Below are positions 49,042-58,073 of a DNA stretch of 64,000 nucleotides, one piece after another. The translations under genes and the position numbers were made by a program. Numbering within the stretch: the first letter of the stretch is position 1; every line of letters begins with the position of its first letter. The notes below the pieces were generated by a model. It did no database searches, was not told the DNA's origin, and worked only from the letters and a program-made list of their open reading frames with translations. The stretch comes from Paenirhizobium cremeum (lineage in GTDB: Bacteria; Pseudomonadota; Alphaproteobacteria; Rhizobiales; Rhizobiaceae): assembly GCF_022884085.1 (NCBI RefSeq), contig NZ_JAGGCS010000004.1, positions 300,599-364,598 on the forward strand, read 5' to 3'.

Positions 49042-49845
49042 TCAGCTGCGGCCTTCCGGCAGGGGACAGACCGCGCCGCAGCCGGCAACGCCCGGCAGGA
49101 TATAGCGCAGGCAACAGACGCGGCGGCGGCCGAAGGTGGCGCCATCTTCCCCGCACTCCCGGCGTATCATCCCGAAAAGCGGGTTCTTCCAACCGTCGGG
49201 CCAGCACGGTTCGTCGAGCAAGACCATCCCCTCAACAGCCAGCGCCGGATCTGTCAGCCGCCCGACCTCGCTGACGATCCAGCTGAGATAGCCGGCCGCA
49301 TTCGCCCAGATCAGCTTGCGGCTGACGCCGGCGTTTGCGGCAATGGCATGGATGAGCGGCTCGGCATGCAGGCGGAAAAGGCCGTGAAGGGCTTCATGTA
49401 TGGTAGCCCCCTCCTCCTCGTGGCCCCAGTCGGGAAACACGAAGGCCCGTGGCTCTCCGCTGGCGGCGTCTGCCGCGAGGTTCAGTCGATCAAGGGACAA
49501 AGGCAGGACGCGCCGCAGTTCGAGCCAGGCGACGGCAGCGCCGATCATCAGGCTGCTGAAATAATACATCGTCCACATCGAGACCACCGCCCGCCGGTCG
49601 GCTTCGCTGTAGCGGAGGGCATAGCGGTCGATCAGCCCTGAGAATATCCGCTCGTCCGCCAATTCCTGGCAGGCAACGAGCTCGGTGCCGGCAGGCGGGC
49701 GCGATAGAAACCTGCCGGTGCTGTAGATGTATTTGGCGCCGGTTTTGCGCGCCAGCAGATCGGCAAAATCAACGACGCCGGCCGCGTCCTTCGACGCGAC
49801 CGGGCCATCGGCGACCGATACCTCTTTGACCGGTTCCGGGCTCAC
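49042..49845 (-). CDS. fhuF: FhuF-like ferric-siderophore reductase
   Basis: [2Fe-2S] protein that reduces ferric hydroxamate to release iron in the cytoplasm. The 267-aa protein ends with the FhuF cysteine motif RRVCCLRYILPGVAGCGAVC: two adjacent Cys, 10 residues, then Cys and Cys separated by three residues. The E. coli motif has two residues in that last gap. The N-terminal region is helical without other signature. The gene starts 4 nt after the receptor-2 stop, and the two are co-transcribed. Confidence 0.88.
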   Translation of the reverse strand: MSPEPVKEVSVADGPVASKDAAGVVDFADLLARKTGAKYIYSTGRFLSRPPAGTELVACQELADERIFSGLIDRYALRYSEADRRAVVSMWTMYYFSSLMIGAAVAWLELRRVLPLSLDRLNLAADAASGEPRAFVFPDWGHEEEGATIHEALHGLFRLHAEPLIHAIAANAGVSRKLIWANAAGYLSWIVSEVGRLTDPALAVEGMVLLDEPCWPDGWKNPLFGMIRRECGEDGATFGRRRVCCLRYILPGVAGCGAVCPLPEGRS

Positions 49846-49849
49846 AGCC

Positions 49850-52021
49850 TCACCAGGTGTACTTCAGCGTACCGACGACCTTGCGGCGGTCGCCGTAGTA
49901 GCAGGTGCCGTAGTAGCAGGTCGTCTGGTACTCGCGGTCGAACAGGTTGGTTGCGTTGACGGCAAGATTGAGATTGTCCGTCACCTTGTAGTTCACCGCC
50001 GCATCGACCACGGTATAACCATCGACGGATACGGTGTTCTCCGCGTCGCCGAAGGTCTGGCCGACATACCGGACGCCGGCACCAAGCGTCAGATCGCCCC
50101 GGAATCCGTCGCCCGGGATCGTGTAGTCGAGCCAGGCGGAAGCGATATGTTCCGGCACGCGATCCGGGCGGTTGCCGGCATTGCCGCTGAGACCGTCCTC
50201 CAGGATTTCCGCATCCCAATAGGAATAGGCGAGCGTGAGGTTGAGGCGATCGTTAAGCGCCATCTTGCCTTCGAGTTCGACGCCCCGCACCTGAACCTCG
50301 CCGATCTGACGCTGCACGGTCGGGGTCACATAAGTGGGAACGTTGGTCTGTTTGAGATCGAAGAGAGCGAGCGTGAAGAGCGCATCGATGCTTTCCGGCC
50401 GGTACTTGAGGCCGACCTCATACTGAGTGCCCTCCTGCGGCTTCAGCGAACCCTCCACCGAATAGCCGTTGGCACCCGGCGTGACGAGCGGCTGGAAGGA
50501 CTCCGAATAATTGGCGTAGACGGCGAGTTCCGGGTTGATCTTGTAGGTAAGGCCGACCCGCGAGGTAAAGGCCTCTGCGGTATCGTCGTCCTGCAGTCCG
50601 GTATCCAGATAGTCGGCTACGGTGTTCACATGATCGTAGCGGCCGCCGAGCGTCAGGATCCAGCGATCGTCGAAGGTCAGCTCTTCCTGTGCGTAGATAC
50701 CGAGAGCCTTCTGCTTCACGCGCCAGTCGACATACGGTCCGAGGGTGATGCAGCTTCGGCCGCAATAGACGGGATCGTAGATGTCGATACCCGGCACCGT
50801 GCCGCTGTCGATATCTTCCCGGGTGTTGTCATAGGTGTAGTCGAGACCGAGCAGCGTCTTGCTGTCGAACGCCTGCCAGCTCGCATCGTACTGAAGCTGA
50901 TTGTCGATCGTGAAGCGATAGCCGCTGCTATAGACCTGAAACGCTGTGCGATCGTCGGCCGGATCGGTCGTGCCGCCATAGACCTGCTCATAGTCGAGAT
51001 CGATATGGCTGTAGCGGGCGTTCTGCCGGAAGGTCAGGCCGTTGTCGAACTCGTGTTCGAACTGGTAGCCGACATCGGTCTGCTCCGTATTGAACTTGTT
51101 GAATTCCGGCTCACCCAAGAAAGTATCGAGGTCGATGTCGACGCCGTCGATAAAGCCGTAGGAGAGGCTGCTTTCACGCTTCGAATAATCCGTCAGGATG
51201 GTGAGCGAAGTGCCTTCCTCGGGCTTGATGGTCAGGGCCGGCGCGATATAGAGCCGGTCGTCGTTGGAATAGTCATAGCTGTTGGCCGCGTCCTGCCACT
51301 TGCCGGTGAACCGGTAGCTCCAGACATCGCTGTCGCCGATCGGGCCACCGAAATCGGTGCCGGTCTCGATGTGTTCGTCGCCGAAGGTGGTGTAGACTTC
51401 CGCATGAAACTCGTCCTGCGGGCGCTTGGTGATGGCATTGACCAGCCCGCCCGGGCCGTTAAGGCCGAAAAGCGTGGAAGTCGAGCCCTTCAGAACCTCC
51501 ACCCGTTGCAGGCCATAGGGCTCAAGACGGCTCGCCGTGAACCATGCCGGAATGCGGGCCGGCAGGCCGTCTCGGTAGGTGCCGAGCGCCGTCTGGTCGA
51601 AACCACGAATACGAAGATAGTCATAGCGGTCGTCTGAGCCGAACTCGTCGCCGAGAACGCCTGCGGTATAGGAAAGGGCCTGCTGCAGATTATCGACCCC
51701 CCGCATCTCCATTTCCTTCTGCGTCACCACGGAGACAGAGGCTGAAGTGTCGAGGATCGGAGTGTCGGTCTTCGTGCCGGTGGCCGATTCGGTCGCCACC
51801 ACCGTCGCATCGGGACCGACGGCGCTCTCCTTCTTGCCGGTGACGACAATCGGCTTCAGCTCGGTCGATCCGTCCTGAGCGGGCTCCTGGGCAACTGCAC
51901 TCGCGGCTGCCGCAAGGACGGCCAGAGTTGCGACGCCGGCAAGAAGGGATTGACGTATTCCCTTTGCCGAACGCCGTCCCGAATTCACTCCGACCGCCGG
52001 TTGATCGCTCCGCCGCTGCAT
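49850..52021 (-). CDS. TonB-dependent ferric-siderophore receptor 2
   Basis: A 723-aa outer-membrane receptor of the same subfamily as receptor 1 (plug motifs VVTQKEMEMRGVDNLQQALSY, IRGFDQTALGTYRDGLP, RVEVLKGSTSTLFGLNGPGGLVNAI; TonB box PIVVTG; barrel ending GTLKYTW). The N-terminal signal is about 45 residues (SLLAGVATLAVLAAAASAVAQE). The start ATG 52021 has AGGAGAGG upstream; an ATG at 52048 would be less suited. The two receptors differ in their loops and probably bind different siderophores. It forms an operon with fhuF. Confidence 0.92.
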   Translation of the reverse strand: MQRRSDQPAVGVNSGRRSAKGIRQSLLAGVATLAVLAAAASAVAQEPAQDGSTELKPIVVTGKKESAVGPDATVVATESATGTKTDTPILDTSASVSVVTQKEMEMRGVDNLQQALSYTAGVLGDEFGSDDRYDYLRIRGFDQTALGTYRDGLPARIPAWFTASRLEPYGLQRVEVLKGSTSTLFGLNGPGGLVNAITKRPQDEFHAEVYTTFGDEHIETGTDFGGPIGDSDVWSYRFTGKWQDAANSYDYSNDDRLYIAPALTIKPEEGTSLTILTDYSKRESSLSYGFIDGVDIDLDTFLGEPEFNKFNTEQTDVGYQFEHEFDNGLTFRQNARYSHIDLDYEQVYGGTTDPADDRTAFQVYSSGYRFTIDNQLQYDASWQAFDSKTLLGLDYTYDNTREDIDSGTVPGIDIYDPVYCGRSCITLGPYVDWRVKQKALGIYAQEELTFDDRWILTLGGRYDHVNTVADYLDTGLQDDDTAEAFTSRVGLTYKINPELAVYANYSESFQPLVTPGANGYSVEGSLKPQEGTQYEVGLKYRPESIDALFTLALFDLKQTNVPTYVTPTVQRQIGEVQVRGVELEGKMALNDRLNLTLAYSYWDAEILEDGLSGNAGNRPDRVPEHIASAWLDYTIPGDGFRGDLTLGAGVRYVGQTFGDAENTVSVDGYTVVDAAVNYKVTDNLNLAVNATNLFDREYQTTCYYGTCYYGDRRKVVGTLKYTW

Positions 52022-52102
52022 AGACCTCTCCTGTTCATGTCTGTCCAAAGGTCCGCAGCGACCGATCCCCGTATGCGCCGCGAACGGAGGGACAATATTA
52101 AG

Positions 52103-52118
52103 TGAACAAGAAGAGTCA
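52103..52118. promoter_or_regulatory. Near-match iron box before receptor 2
   Basis: TGAACAAGAAGAGTCA has the TGA and TCA ends of the RirA box but a 10-nt spacer. It lies 82 nt upstream of the receptor-2 start, in an AT-rich stretch. The extra base makes it a weak candidate only. Confidence 0.25.
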
Positions 52119-52177
52119 ACTTTAAACTGGACAAAAAGAGAAAGGATTAACTCATCTCTTTTCTGGACCCCAGGATG

Positions 52178-52828
52178 TCAGGCGCCGGCGACCGTCTCGT
52201 CATAGGCGGCAACGGTTTTGATCGCGCGTTCGGCAACGGCCCGGGCATCATATCCGGGCTTGTAGAGACTCGAACCGAGACCGAAACAGGTGACGCCGAC
52301 CTTCAGATAGGCGGCAAAATCGGTTTCGGAAACGCCGCCGACGGCGCCGATCGCCAGTGTCGACGGCAGGATCGCACGAATCGCACTGATGCCCTGCGCA
52401 CCCAGCGCGCTCGCGGGGAAGAACTTGAGCGCCGCCGCCCCGGATTTCGCGGCAAGCAGCGCCTCGGTGGCGGTAAAGACGCCCGGCATGGTAACCATGC
52501 CGTGGCCGACCGCACGCCTTATGACATCCGGCTCGACATTGGGGGTGACGAGAAGATTGCCTCCGACGTCGGCGAGACGGTCGACATTGGCGACGTCGAG
52601 CACAGTTCCGGCGCCGATCAGGCAGGAGGCAGGCGCAAGCCGGCGCGCCTTCTCGATCGAGACAAACGGATCCGGCGAATTCAGCGGCACTTCGATCGCC
52701 TCGAATCCGGTTTCGACCAGGGCATCGACAATCGCCTCGATCTCATCCGGTCGGACGCCGCGCAGGATCGCGACGAGGTTGCGCTTCAGCTTCGGCCAGG
52801 CGACGGACGAGATGGAGGAAGAGGTCAT
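52178..52828 (-). CDS. dgoA: 2-dehydro-3-deoxy-6-phosphogalactonate aldolase
   Basis: Splits KDPGal into pyruvate and glyceraldehyde 3-phosphate, the last step of the De Ley-Doudoroff galactose route. The 216-aa KDPG/KDPGal aldolase has VAILRGVRPDEIEAIV, Glu46 in AIEVPLNSP, IGAGTVLDV, and Schiff-base Lys135 in AALKFFPAS. The gene order with dgoK supports KDPGal over KDPG. AAGGAG lies upstream of ATG 52828. It is the last gene of the sugar operon; receptor 2 starts 157 nt further on. Confidence 0.9.
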   Translation of the reverse strand: MTSSSISSVAWPKLKRNLVAILRGVRPDEIEAIVDALVETGFEAIEVPLNSPDPFVSIEKARRLAPASCLIGAGTVLDVANVDRLADVGGNLLVTPNVEPDVIRRAVGHGMVTMPGVFTATEALLAAKSGAAALKFFPASALGAQGISAIRAILPSTLAIGAVGGVSETDFAAYLKVGVTCFGLGSSLYKPGYDARAVAERAIKTVAAYDETVAGA

Positions 52829-52842
52829 GGCTTGTCACTCCT

Positions 52843-53763
52843 TCAGGCGACGGAAACGAGGGCGCGGGCGGCGGCAAACAATCCCTTCCGGACCAGTTCG
52901 CCTCCATCGAGCGCCGAGGCGCGAATGCCGGACAGTCCGAGCGCCCTGGTATAAAGGCGGGCGAGAGCGCCCGTACCGATGATGTGCACCTCGCCTTCCG
53001 GCATATAGCGCCGGCTCATGGCGGCGACTTCGGCACCGATCAGCAGGCCGGAGAGGCGGGAGACCGCAGCCGTTCCATCGGCCGACCCCAGCAGGCTTTC
53101 CGCCCGGATCGAGAAGAGGCGGGTCGTCAAGGAAAAATGCGGGTCGGTCGCCTCGTCAACACCAGCGGCGAAAGCCGCGTGTTCGGCATCGGCACGCGCA
53201 TCCTCCGGGACAGAAAGCCGAAGGATCGACTGTCGGCTGAGAAGCTGGAAAAGTTCCCCGGTCATGGCGGTGGTGAAGCGTGAAACCGCGCCATCCCTGA
53301 CATCCGCCCATTTGGAATGGGTGCCGGGCAGGCAAAACAGACCGTTCTGCAACCCGGAAGCGACGGCGCCGGAAAGCTGGGTTTCCTCCCCTCGCATGAC
53401 ATCCTCAGCGCCCGCAATCCTCTGACAGACACCCGGCAGGATGAAAACCCGACGGCCGGAATGCGCGGGTGACACCGCATCGCGATAAAGACCGTCGAGG
53501 GGAGCCGGCGTTTCGACATAAGGCGCCTCCAGCCAGCCACTGCGGGCGCCCGCCATACCGGCGACAACGACGGCAAGGCCTGCGGGCGCGGCAAGCGCCT
53601 GCAGGTGCCTTTCCAGGACAGGACCGAAACGATCCCGTTCGAGCCTGCCCATACCGTCATCCGACTGACGCTCCGCCAGAACACCGCCTTCGGCATTCAC
53701 GATCCAGAGGCGGAAATTGCTGGTTCCCCAATCGACGAGGGCGGCAAACGGCGAACCGGTCAT
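52843..53763 (-). CDS. dgoK: 2-dehydro-3-deoxygalactonokinase
   Basis: Phosphorylates 2-keto-3-deoxygalactonate to KDPGal. The 306-aa protein begins with the DgoK block ALVDWGTSNFRLWIV, then VVVAGMAGARSGWLEAPY, LPGVCQR, GEETQLSGAV and LPGTHSKW, which define the family. ATG 53763 was used; an in-frame TTG at 53772 has a better-placed GGA and may be the real start. It lies 14 nt upstream of dgoA and 18 nt downstream of the aldehyde dehydrogenase. Confidence 0.9.
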   Translation of the reverse strand: MTGSPFAALVDWGTSNFRLWIVNAEGGVLAERQSDDGMGRLERDRFGPVLERHLQALAAPAGLAVVVAGMAGARSGWLEAPYVETPAPLDGLYRDAVSPAHSGRRVFILPGVCQRIAGAEDVMRGEETQLSGAVASGLQNGLFCLPGTHSKWADVRDGAVSRFTTAMTGELFQLLSRQSILRLSVPEDARADAEHAAFAAGVDEATDPHFSLTTRLFSIRAESLLGSADGTAAVSRLSGLLIGAEVAAMSRRYMPEGEVHIIGTGALARLYTRALGLSGIRASALDGGELVRKGLFAAARALVSVA

Positions 53764-53781
53764 GGGCGGCAAGTCATCCTT

Positions 53782-55296
53782 TTATTGCAGGTCTTCGGGC
53801 AGAAGGGCGACCGGAATGTCCTGATAGCAGACCGGACGGAGGAACCGCCGGATCGCCATCGTGCCGACCGAGGTCGCGCCGAAATTGGTGGAAGCCGGGT
53901 AGGGACCGCCATGCACCATGGCGTCGGCCACCTCGACTCCCGTCGGGAAGCCGTTTGCCAGAATGCGACCTGCCTTGCGCTCGAGGACCGGCAGCAGGCG
54001 ACCGGCAATCGGCTCGTCGCCGGCATCGAGATGCAGCGTCGAGGTGAGCTGTCCTTCGAGGCTGCGGGCGAGCGCCACCATCTCGTCGGCATCCTTGGCC
54101 GTCACGATGATGCCGAGCGGACCGAAGACCTCCTCGCCGAGTTCATGGTTCGCCAGCCAGTTTTCGGCCGTCGTCTGGAAGAGATACGGCTTGGCGTTGC
54201 GCAGATCGCAGGTCGAAGTCAGTACCGAGCGGACATTCTCGACAGCGGCGATGCGGGCGGCACCCTTGCGATAGGCATCGGCAATGCCATCCGTCAGCAT
54301 GGTCTGCGCACCGACCTGTGCAAGCGCCTGCTCGGCCGTGGCCGTGAAAGTGTCCGCATCGGTCCCTTCCGTCAGCACGACAATGCCGGGATTGGTGCAG
54401 AACTGGCCGGCGCCGGTGGTGAGCGAACCAACCCAGCCCTTGGCGATCGCCTCGCCGCGGGCGGCAAGCGCTGCCGGCAGCAGGAACATCGGGTTGACAG
54501 AACCGAGCTCGCCGAAGAACGGGATCGGTTCGGGACGGCGCGCGCAGAGATCGAAGAGTGCGCGACCAGCGCCCAGCGAACCGGTGAAGCCGACGGCCTT
54601 GATCAGCGGATGCTGGACGAGCGAGGTTCCGACCTCGCGGCTTCCGCCCTGCACGAGCGAGAAGACGCCAGGATGGACGCCGGTGCGCTTGATCGCGGCA
54701 TCAATCGCCTGGGCGACGATTTCGCCCGTGCCCGGATGCGCTTCATGGCCCTTGACGACAACCGGGCAGCCGGCGGCCAGCGCCGACGCCGTGTCGCCCC
54801 CGGCCGTTGAAAAGGCGAGCGGAAAATTCGAGGCTCCGAACACGCCGACCGGCCCGATCGGACGCTGGACGAGCCTCAGATCCGGACGCGGCAGCGGCTT
54901 GCGGTCGGGAAGCGCTTCATCGTGGCGGCGATCGAGATAGTCGCCCTTGCGGATATGGGCGGCAAACAGCCGGAGCTGGCCGACGGTGCGGCCACGCTCG
55001 CCGATGAGCCGGGCTTCGGGCAGGCCGCTTTCCTGCATGGCGATCTCTGTGATCGCATCGCCACGCGCATCGATTTCCTCTGCGATCGCCTCCAGGAAGG
55101 CGGCGCGGGATTCGCGGCTCGAATAGCCATAGGTTTCGAAGGCCTCCTCGGCAGCCTTCGCCGCCTGATCGACCAGCGCGGCCGTGCCGGTGGAAAAGGA
55201 GCGGACGGGGCCAGTAGCCGGCGAAGAGTCGAAGGTTTCGTTACCTGCAATCCAGTTGCCTGCGATCAGGTGCTTTCCGGTCAGTGTATAGGCCAA
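53782..55296 (-). CDS. Alpha-ketoglutaric semialdehyde dehydrogenase
   Basis: Oxidises 2,5-dioxopentanoate to 2-oxoglutarate, the last step of the oxidative arabinose route. The 504-aa product has NFPLAFSTAGGDTASALAAGCPVVVKGHEAHPG for NADP binding, catalytic Glu in FGELGSVNP, and catalytic Cys300 in GQFCTNPG. The block order and GHEAHP are typical of the KGSADH subgroup. The start is TTG 55296 with AGGAGG 7 nt upstream; MAYTLTGKHLIAGNWI is the family N-terminus. It lies in the middle of the sugar operon. Confidence 0.88.
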   Translation of the reverse strand: MAYTLTGKHLIAGNWIAGNETFDSSPATGPVRSFSTGTAALVDQAAKAAEEAFETYGYSSRESRAAFLEAIAEEIDARGDAITEIAMQESGLPEARLIGERGRTVGQLRLFAAHIRKGDYLDRRHDEALPDRKPLPRPDLRLVQRPIGPVGVFGASNFPLAFSTAGGDTASALAAGCPVVVKGHEAHPGTGEIVAQAIDAAIKRTGVHPGVFSLVQGGSREVGTSLVQHPLIKAVGFTGSLGAGRALFDLCARRPEPIPFFGELGSVNPMFLLPAALAARGEAIAKGWVGSLTTGAGQFCTNPGIVVLTEGTDADTFTATAEQALAQVGAQTMLTDGIADAYRKGAARIAAVENVRSVLTSTCDLRNAKPYLFQTTAENWLANHELGEEVFGPLGIIVTAKDADEMVALARSLEGQLTSTLHLDAGDEPIAGRLLPVLERKAGRILANGFPTGVEVADAMVHGGPYPASTNFGATSVGTMAIRRFLRPVCYQDIPVALLPEDLQ

Positions 55297-55317
55297 GGGA
55301 GGGCCTCCTCGTTATGG

Positions 55318-56247
55318 TCAATCTTCGAAGGAAGCGACCACCTTCCGTTCGCCGCAGAGGAAGGAATCCGCCACGAGTCTCAACGGTTGGTAGTCGGTAT
55401 CGCTTTCACGTGCGCGGACAAGTGCGCCGAAGCGCTCGTAGATGCCGGCATATTCCCGGTCGGGACCTGCCGTATGGAGCGCATCCCCGATATAGAGTTC
55501 CGAACCGCCCTTTGAAAGACGCAAAGAGCCCTTATCGGTCTCGATCGTGATGTCCCAGGTCTGCGGGCCTTCCTGGCGCCAGTCGAATTCGGCGCCTACG
55601 GGAGCGCCATCGAAGGTGCGCATGGCAATCGAGGCTGCAATCGGCTGCTTCCTGTTTTCCGGAAATTCCAGCGCCGCGCGTTCGACAAGGATCGGACCCG
55701 GTACGACGGCAGTCAGGATCGACAGCGCGTTGATGCCGGGATCGAAAACGCCGAAACCGCCCGGCTCCCAGATCCAGGCCTGACCGGGATGCCAGCGGCG
55801 CACGTCTTCCTTCCAGACGATCGACACGCCCTTGACGATCTTGTCCGAAAGCCAGAGTCGCGCCGGTTCGACACCCAGCGCAAAGCGGGAATGCCAGGTG
55901 GCAAAAAGCGTTACGCCCGCCTCGGCGGCAAGCGCCGTCAGCGCTTCGGCTTCGCCGAGCGTAGTGGCGGGAGGCTTTTCCATCAGCACGTCGCGGCCGG
56001 CGGCAATCGCCTTTTTCGCCATGTCGAAACGGACTTCCGGCGGCGTGCAGAGCGAAACAGCCGTCACGTCCGGACGGGCGGCGAGAAAGGTTTCGAAGCT
56101 CTCGAAATTCTCGACACCATCGACCTTGCCGTGCCGACTGACGGCTGCGGCAAGCTCAAAATCCATGCCCCCGGCGATCGAGGGAATATGCTGGTCGCGG
56201 GCAATCTTGCCAACGCCCACGAGCGCCAGCGGAATGCGCTTCGTCAT
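55318..56247 (-). CDS. Sugar 1-dehydrogenase, Gfo/Idh/MocA type (galactose/arabinose)
   Basis: Oxidises an aldose to its lactone. The 309-aa product has the Rossmann motif LALVGVGKIARDQHIP, SLCTPPEVRFDMAKKAIAAG, the EKPP motif and WHSRFALGVEPAR, which is the form seen in D-galactose and L-arabinose 1-dehydrogenases of Azospirillum and rhizobia. GGAGAGCCCC lies before ATG 56247. The neighbours (sugar-acid dehydratase, DgoK, KGSADH) support both D-galactose and L-arabinose as substrates. NAD or NADP preference cannot be read. Confidence 0.82.
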   Translation of the reverse strand: MTKRIPLALVGVGKIARDQHIPSIAGGMDFELAAAVSRHGKVDGVENFESFETFLAARPDVTAVSLCTPPEVRFDMAKKAIAAGRDVLMEKPPATTLGEAEALTALAAEAGVTLFATWHSRFALGVEPARLWLSDKIVKGVSIVWKEDVRRWHPGQAWIWEPGGFGVFDPGINALSILTAVVPGPILVERAALEFPENRKQPIAASIAMRTFDGAPVGAEFDWRQEGPQTWDITIETDKGSLRLSKGGSELYIGDALHTAGPDREYAGIYERFGALVRARESDTDYQPLRLVADSFLCGERKVVASFED

Positions 56248-56257
56248 GGGGCTCTCC

Positions 56258-58003
56258 TCAGTGCGAGTCCTTGCCGACGGCGCTGCCGCGGCAACCCTTC
56301 AGGAAGTCGAAGTCAGCGCCGGTATCGGCACCTTCCACGTGATCGTGGAAGAGGCGCGCGTAACCGCCGGTCGGCGCTTCCGTCGCCGGCCGCCAGGCGG
56401 CAAGCCTGCGCTGCAGTTCCTCGTCCGGGATATCGAGATGGACGCGCCGGTTGGCGACATCGATCTCGATCATGTCGCCGTTGCGAACCACCGCGAGCGG
56501 ACCGCCGACAGCGGCTTCCGGCGAGGTATGCAGGAGGACGGTGCCATAGGCCGTGCCGGACATGCGTGCGTCCGAGATACGGACCATGTCCGTAATGCCC
56601 TTGCGCAGAACCTTCGGCGGCAGCCCCATGTTGCCGACCTCCGCCATGCCCGGATAGCCACGCGGACCACAGTTCTTCATCACCATGACGCAGGTCTCGT
56701 CGATATCGAGCGATTCATCGTTGATCTTCGCCTTGTAGTCGTCGATGTCCTCGAACACGACGGCGCGGCCTCGATGCTGCATCAGGTGCTCGGAAGCAGC
56801 CGACGGCTTCAGTACACAGCCCTTCGGCGCCAGATTGCCCTTGAGCACGGCAATGCCGCCATGCTGCGTCAGGGCCCGCTCGACGGGACGGATGACGTCT
56901 TCGTTCCAGTTGCGAACGTCCTTCACCTCATCCCAGATCGGACCGCCGGAGACCGTCAGCGCATCCTTGTGAAGCTTGTCCGACTGCCCGAGCATCTTCA
57001 GGACGACAGGCAGGCCGCCCGCATAGAAGAATTCTTCCATGAGATACTCGCCCGACGGCATCAGGTTGACGATGGTCGGGATGTCGCGGCCAAGCCGGTC
57101 CCAGTCATCAAGCGTCAGGTCGACGCCGATACGACCGGCGATGGCGAGAAGGTGCACGACGGCATTGGTCGAGCCGCCGACCGCGCCATTGGTCCGAATC
57201 GCGTTTTCGAAAGCGGCCTTGGTGAGAATGTCGGAAGGCTTGAGGTCGTCCTTCACCATCTGCACGATACGGCGGCCGGAAAGCTGCGCCATCACGCGGC
57301 GACGGCTGTCGACGGCCGGAATGGCGGCGTTGCCGGAGAGCGTCATGCCCAGAGATTCCATCATCGACGCCATGGTCGAGGCGGTGCCCATCGTGTTGCA
57401 GGTACCGGTCGATCGCGACATCGAGGCCTCTGCCTCCAGGAATTCCTCCTGGGTCATCTCGCCGGCCTTGACCGCCTCGGAGAACTTCCACAGATGCGTG
57501 CCGGAACCGACGCGCTCGCCGCGGAAATAGCCGTTCAGCATCGGACCGCCCGAGACCATGATCGCCGGCAGATCGACGCTGGCCGCACCCATCAGCAACG
57601 ACGGCGTGGTCTTGTCGCAGCCGACGAGAAGCACGACGCCATCGAGAGGCTGGCCGCGGATCGTCTCTTCCACCGCGAGAGCCGCGAGGTTGCGGTACAT
57701 CATCGCGGTCGGACGATAGGTGTTTTCCGAAGCGGAAAAGACAGGCACTTCGAGCGGGAAACCGCCGGCTTCCCAGACACCCGCCTTGACCTTTTCCGCG
57801 AGTTCGCGAAGGTGGCCGTTGCAGGGCGTAAGGTCCGACCACGTGTTGAGGATGCCGATCACCGGGCGCCCGTCGAACAGGTCGTGCGGGTAGCCCTGGT
57901 TCTTCAGCCAGCCGCGGTGATAGATATTGTCACGCGAGTTGCCGCCGTACCATTCCTGGGATCTCAGTCTGCGTGGCCAAGCTGCCGGTTTGAAAGCGCT
58001 CAT
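56258..58003 (-). CDS. L-arabonate / D-galactonate dehydratase (IlvD/Edd family)
   Basis: Dehydrates sugar acids to 2-keto-3-deoxy acids. The 581-aa protein has the [2Fe-2S] cysteines Cys61 (TPCNGH), Cys129 (VGCDK) and Cys202 (TGTCNTMGTAST), with Lys131 placed as the carbamylated metal ligand, and an RISDARMSGTA-type motif near the C-terminus. The pattern fits the sugar-acid dehydratase of Rhizobium, which also takes D-galactonate and D-fuconate. ATG 58003 was chosen by family N-terminus, though a frame runs on to 58045. Confidence 0.87.
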   Translation of the reverse strand: MSAFKPAAWPRRLRSQEWYGGNSRDNIYHRGWLKNQGYPHDLFDGRPVIGILNTWSDLTPCNGHLRELAEKVKAGVWEAGGFPLEVPVFSASENTYRPTAMMYRNLAALAVEETIRGQPLDGVVLLVGCDKTTPSLLMGAASVDLPAIMVSGGPMLNGYFRGERVGSGTHLWKFSEAVKAGEMTQEEFLEAEASMSRSTGTCNTMGTASTMASMMESLGMTLSGNAAIPAVDSRRRVMAQLSGRRIVQMVKDDLKPSDILTKAAFENAIRTNGAVGGSTNAVVHLLAIAGRIGVDLTLDDWDRLGRDIPTIVNLMPSGEYLMEEFFYAGGLPVVLKMLGQSDKLHKDALTVSGGPIWDEVKDVRNWNEDVIRPVERALTQHGGIAVLKGNLAPKGCVLKPSAASEHLMQHRGRAVVFEDIDDYKAKINDESLDIDETCVMVMKNCGPRGYPGMAEVGNMGLPPKVLRKGITDMVRISDARMSGTAYGTVLLHTSPEAAVGGPLAVVRNGDMIEIDVANRRVHLDIPDEELQRRLAAWRPATEAPTGGYARLFHDHVEGADTGADFDFLKGCRGSAVGKDSH

Positions 58004-58073
58004 GGCTTGTCTCGATTCTGTTTGGTCGAAGGGCGGGCGGCTCATGCCGCCCGATTTTGTCCGCAGGCCGCTC

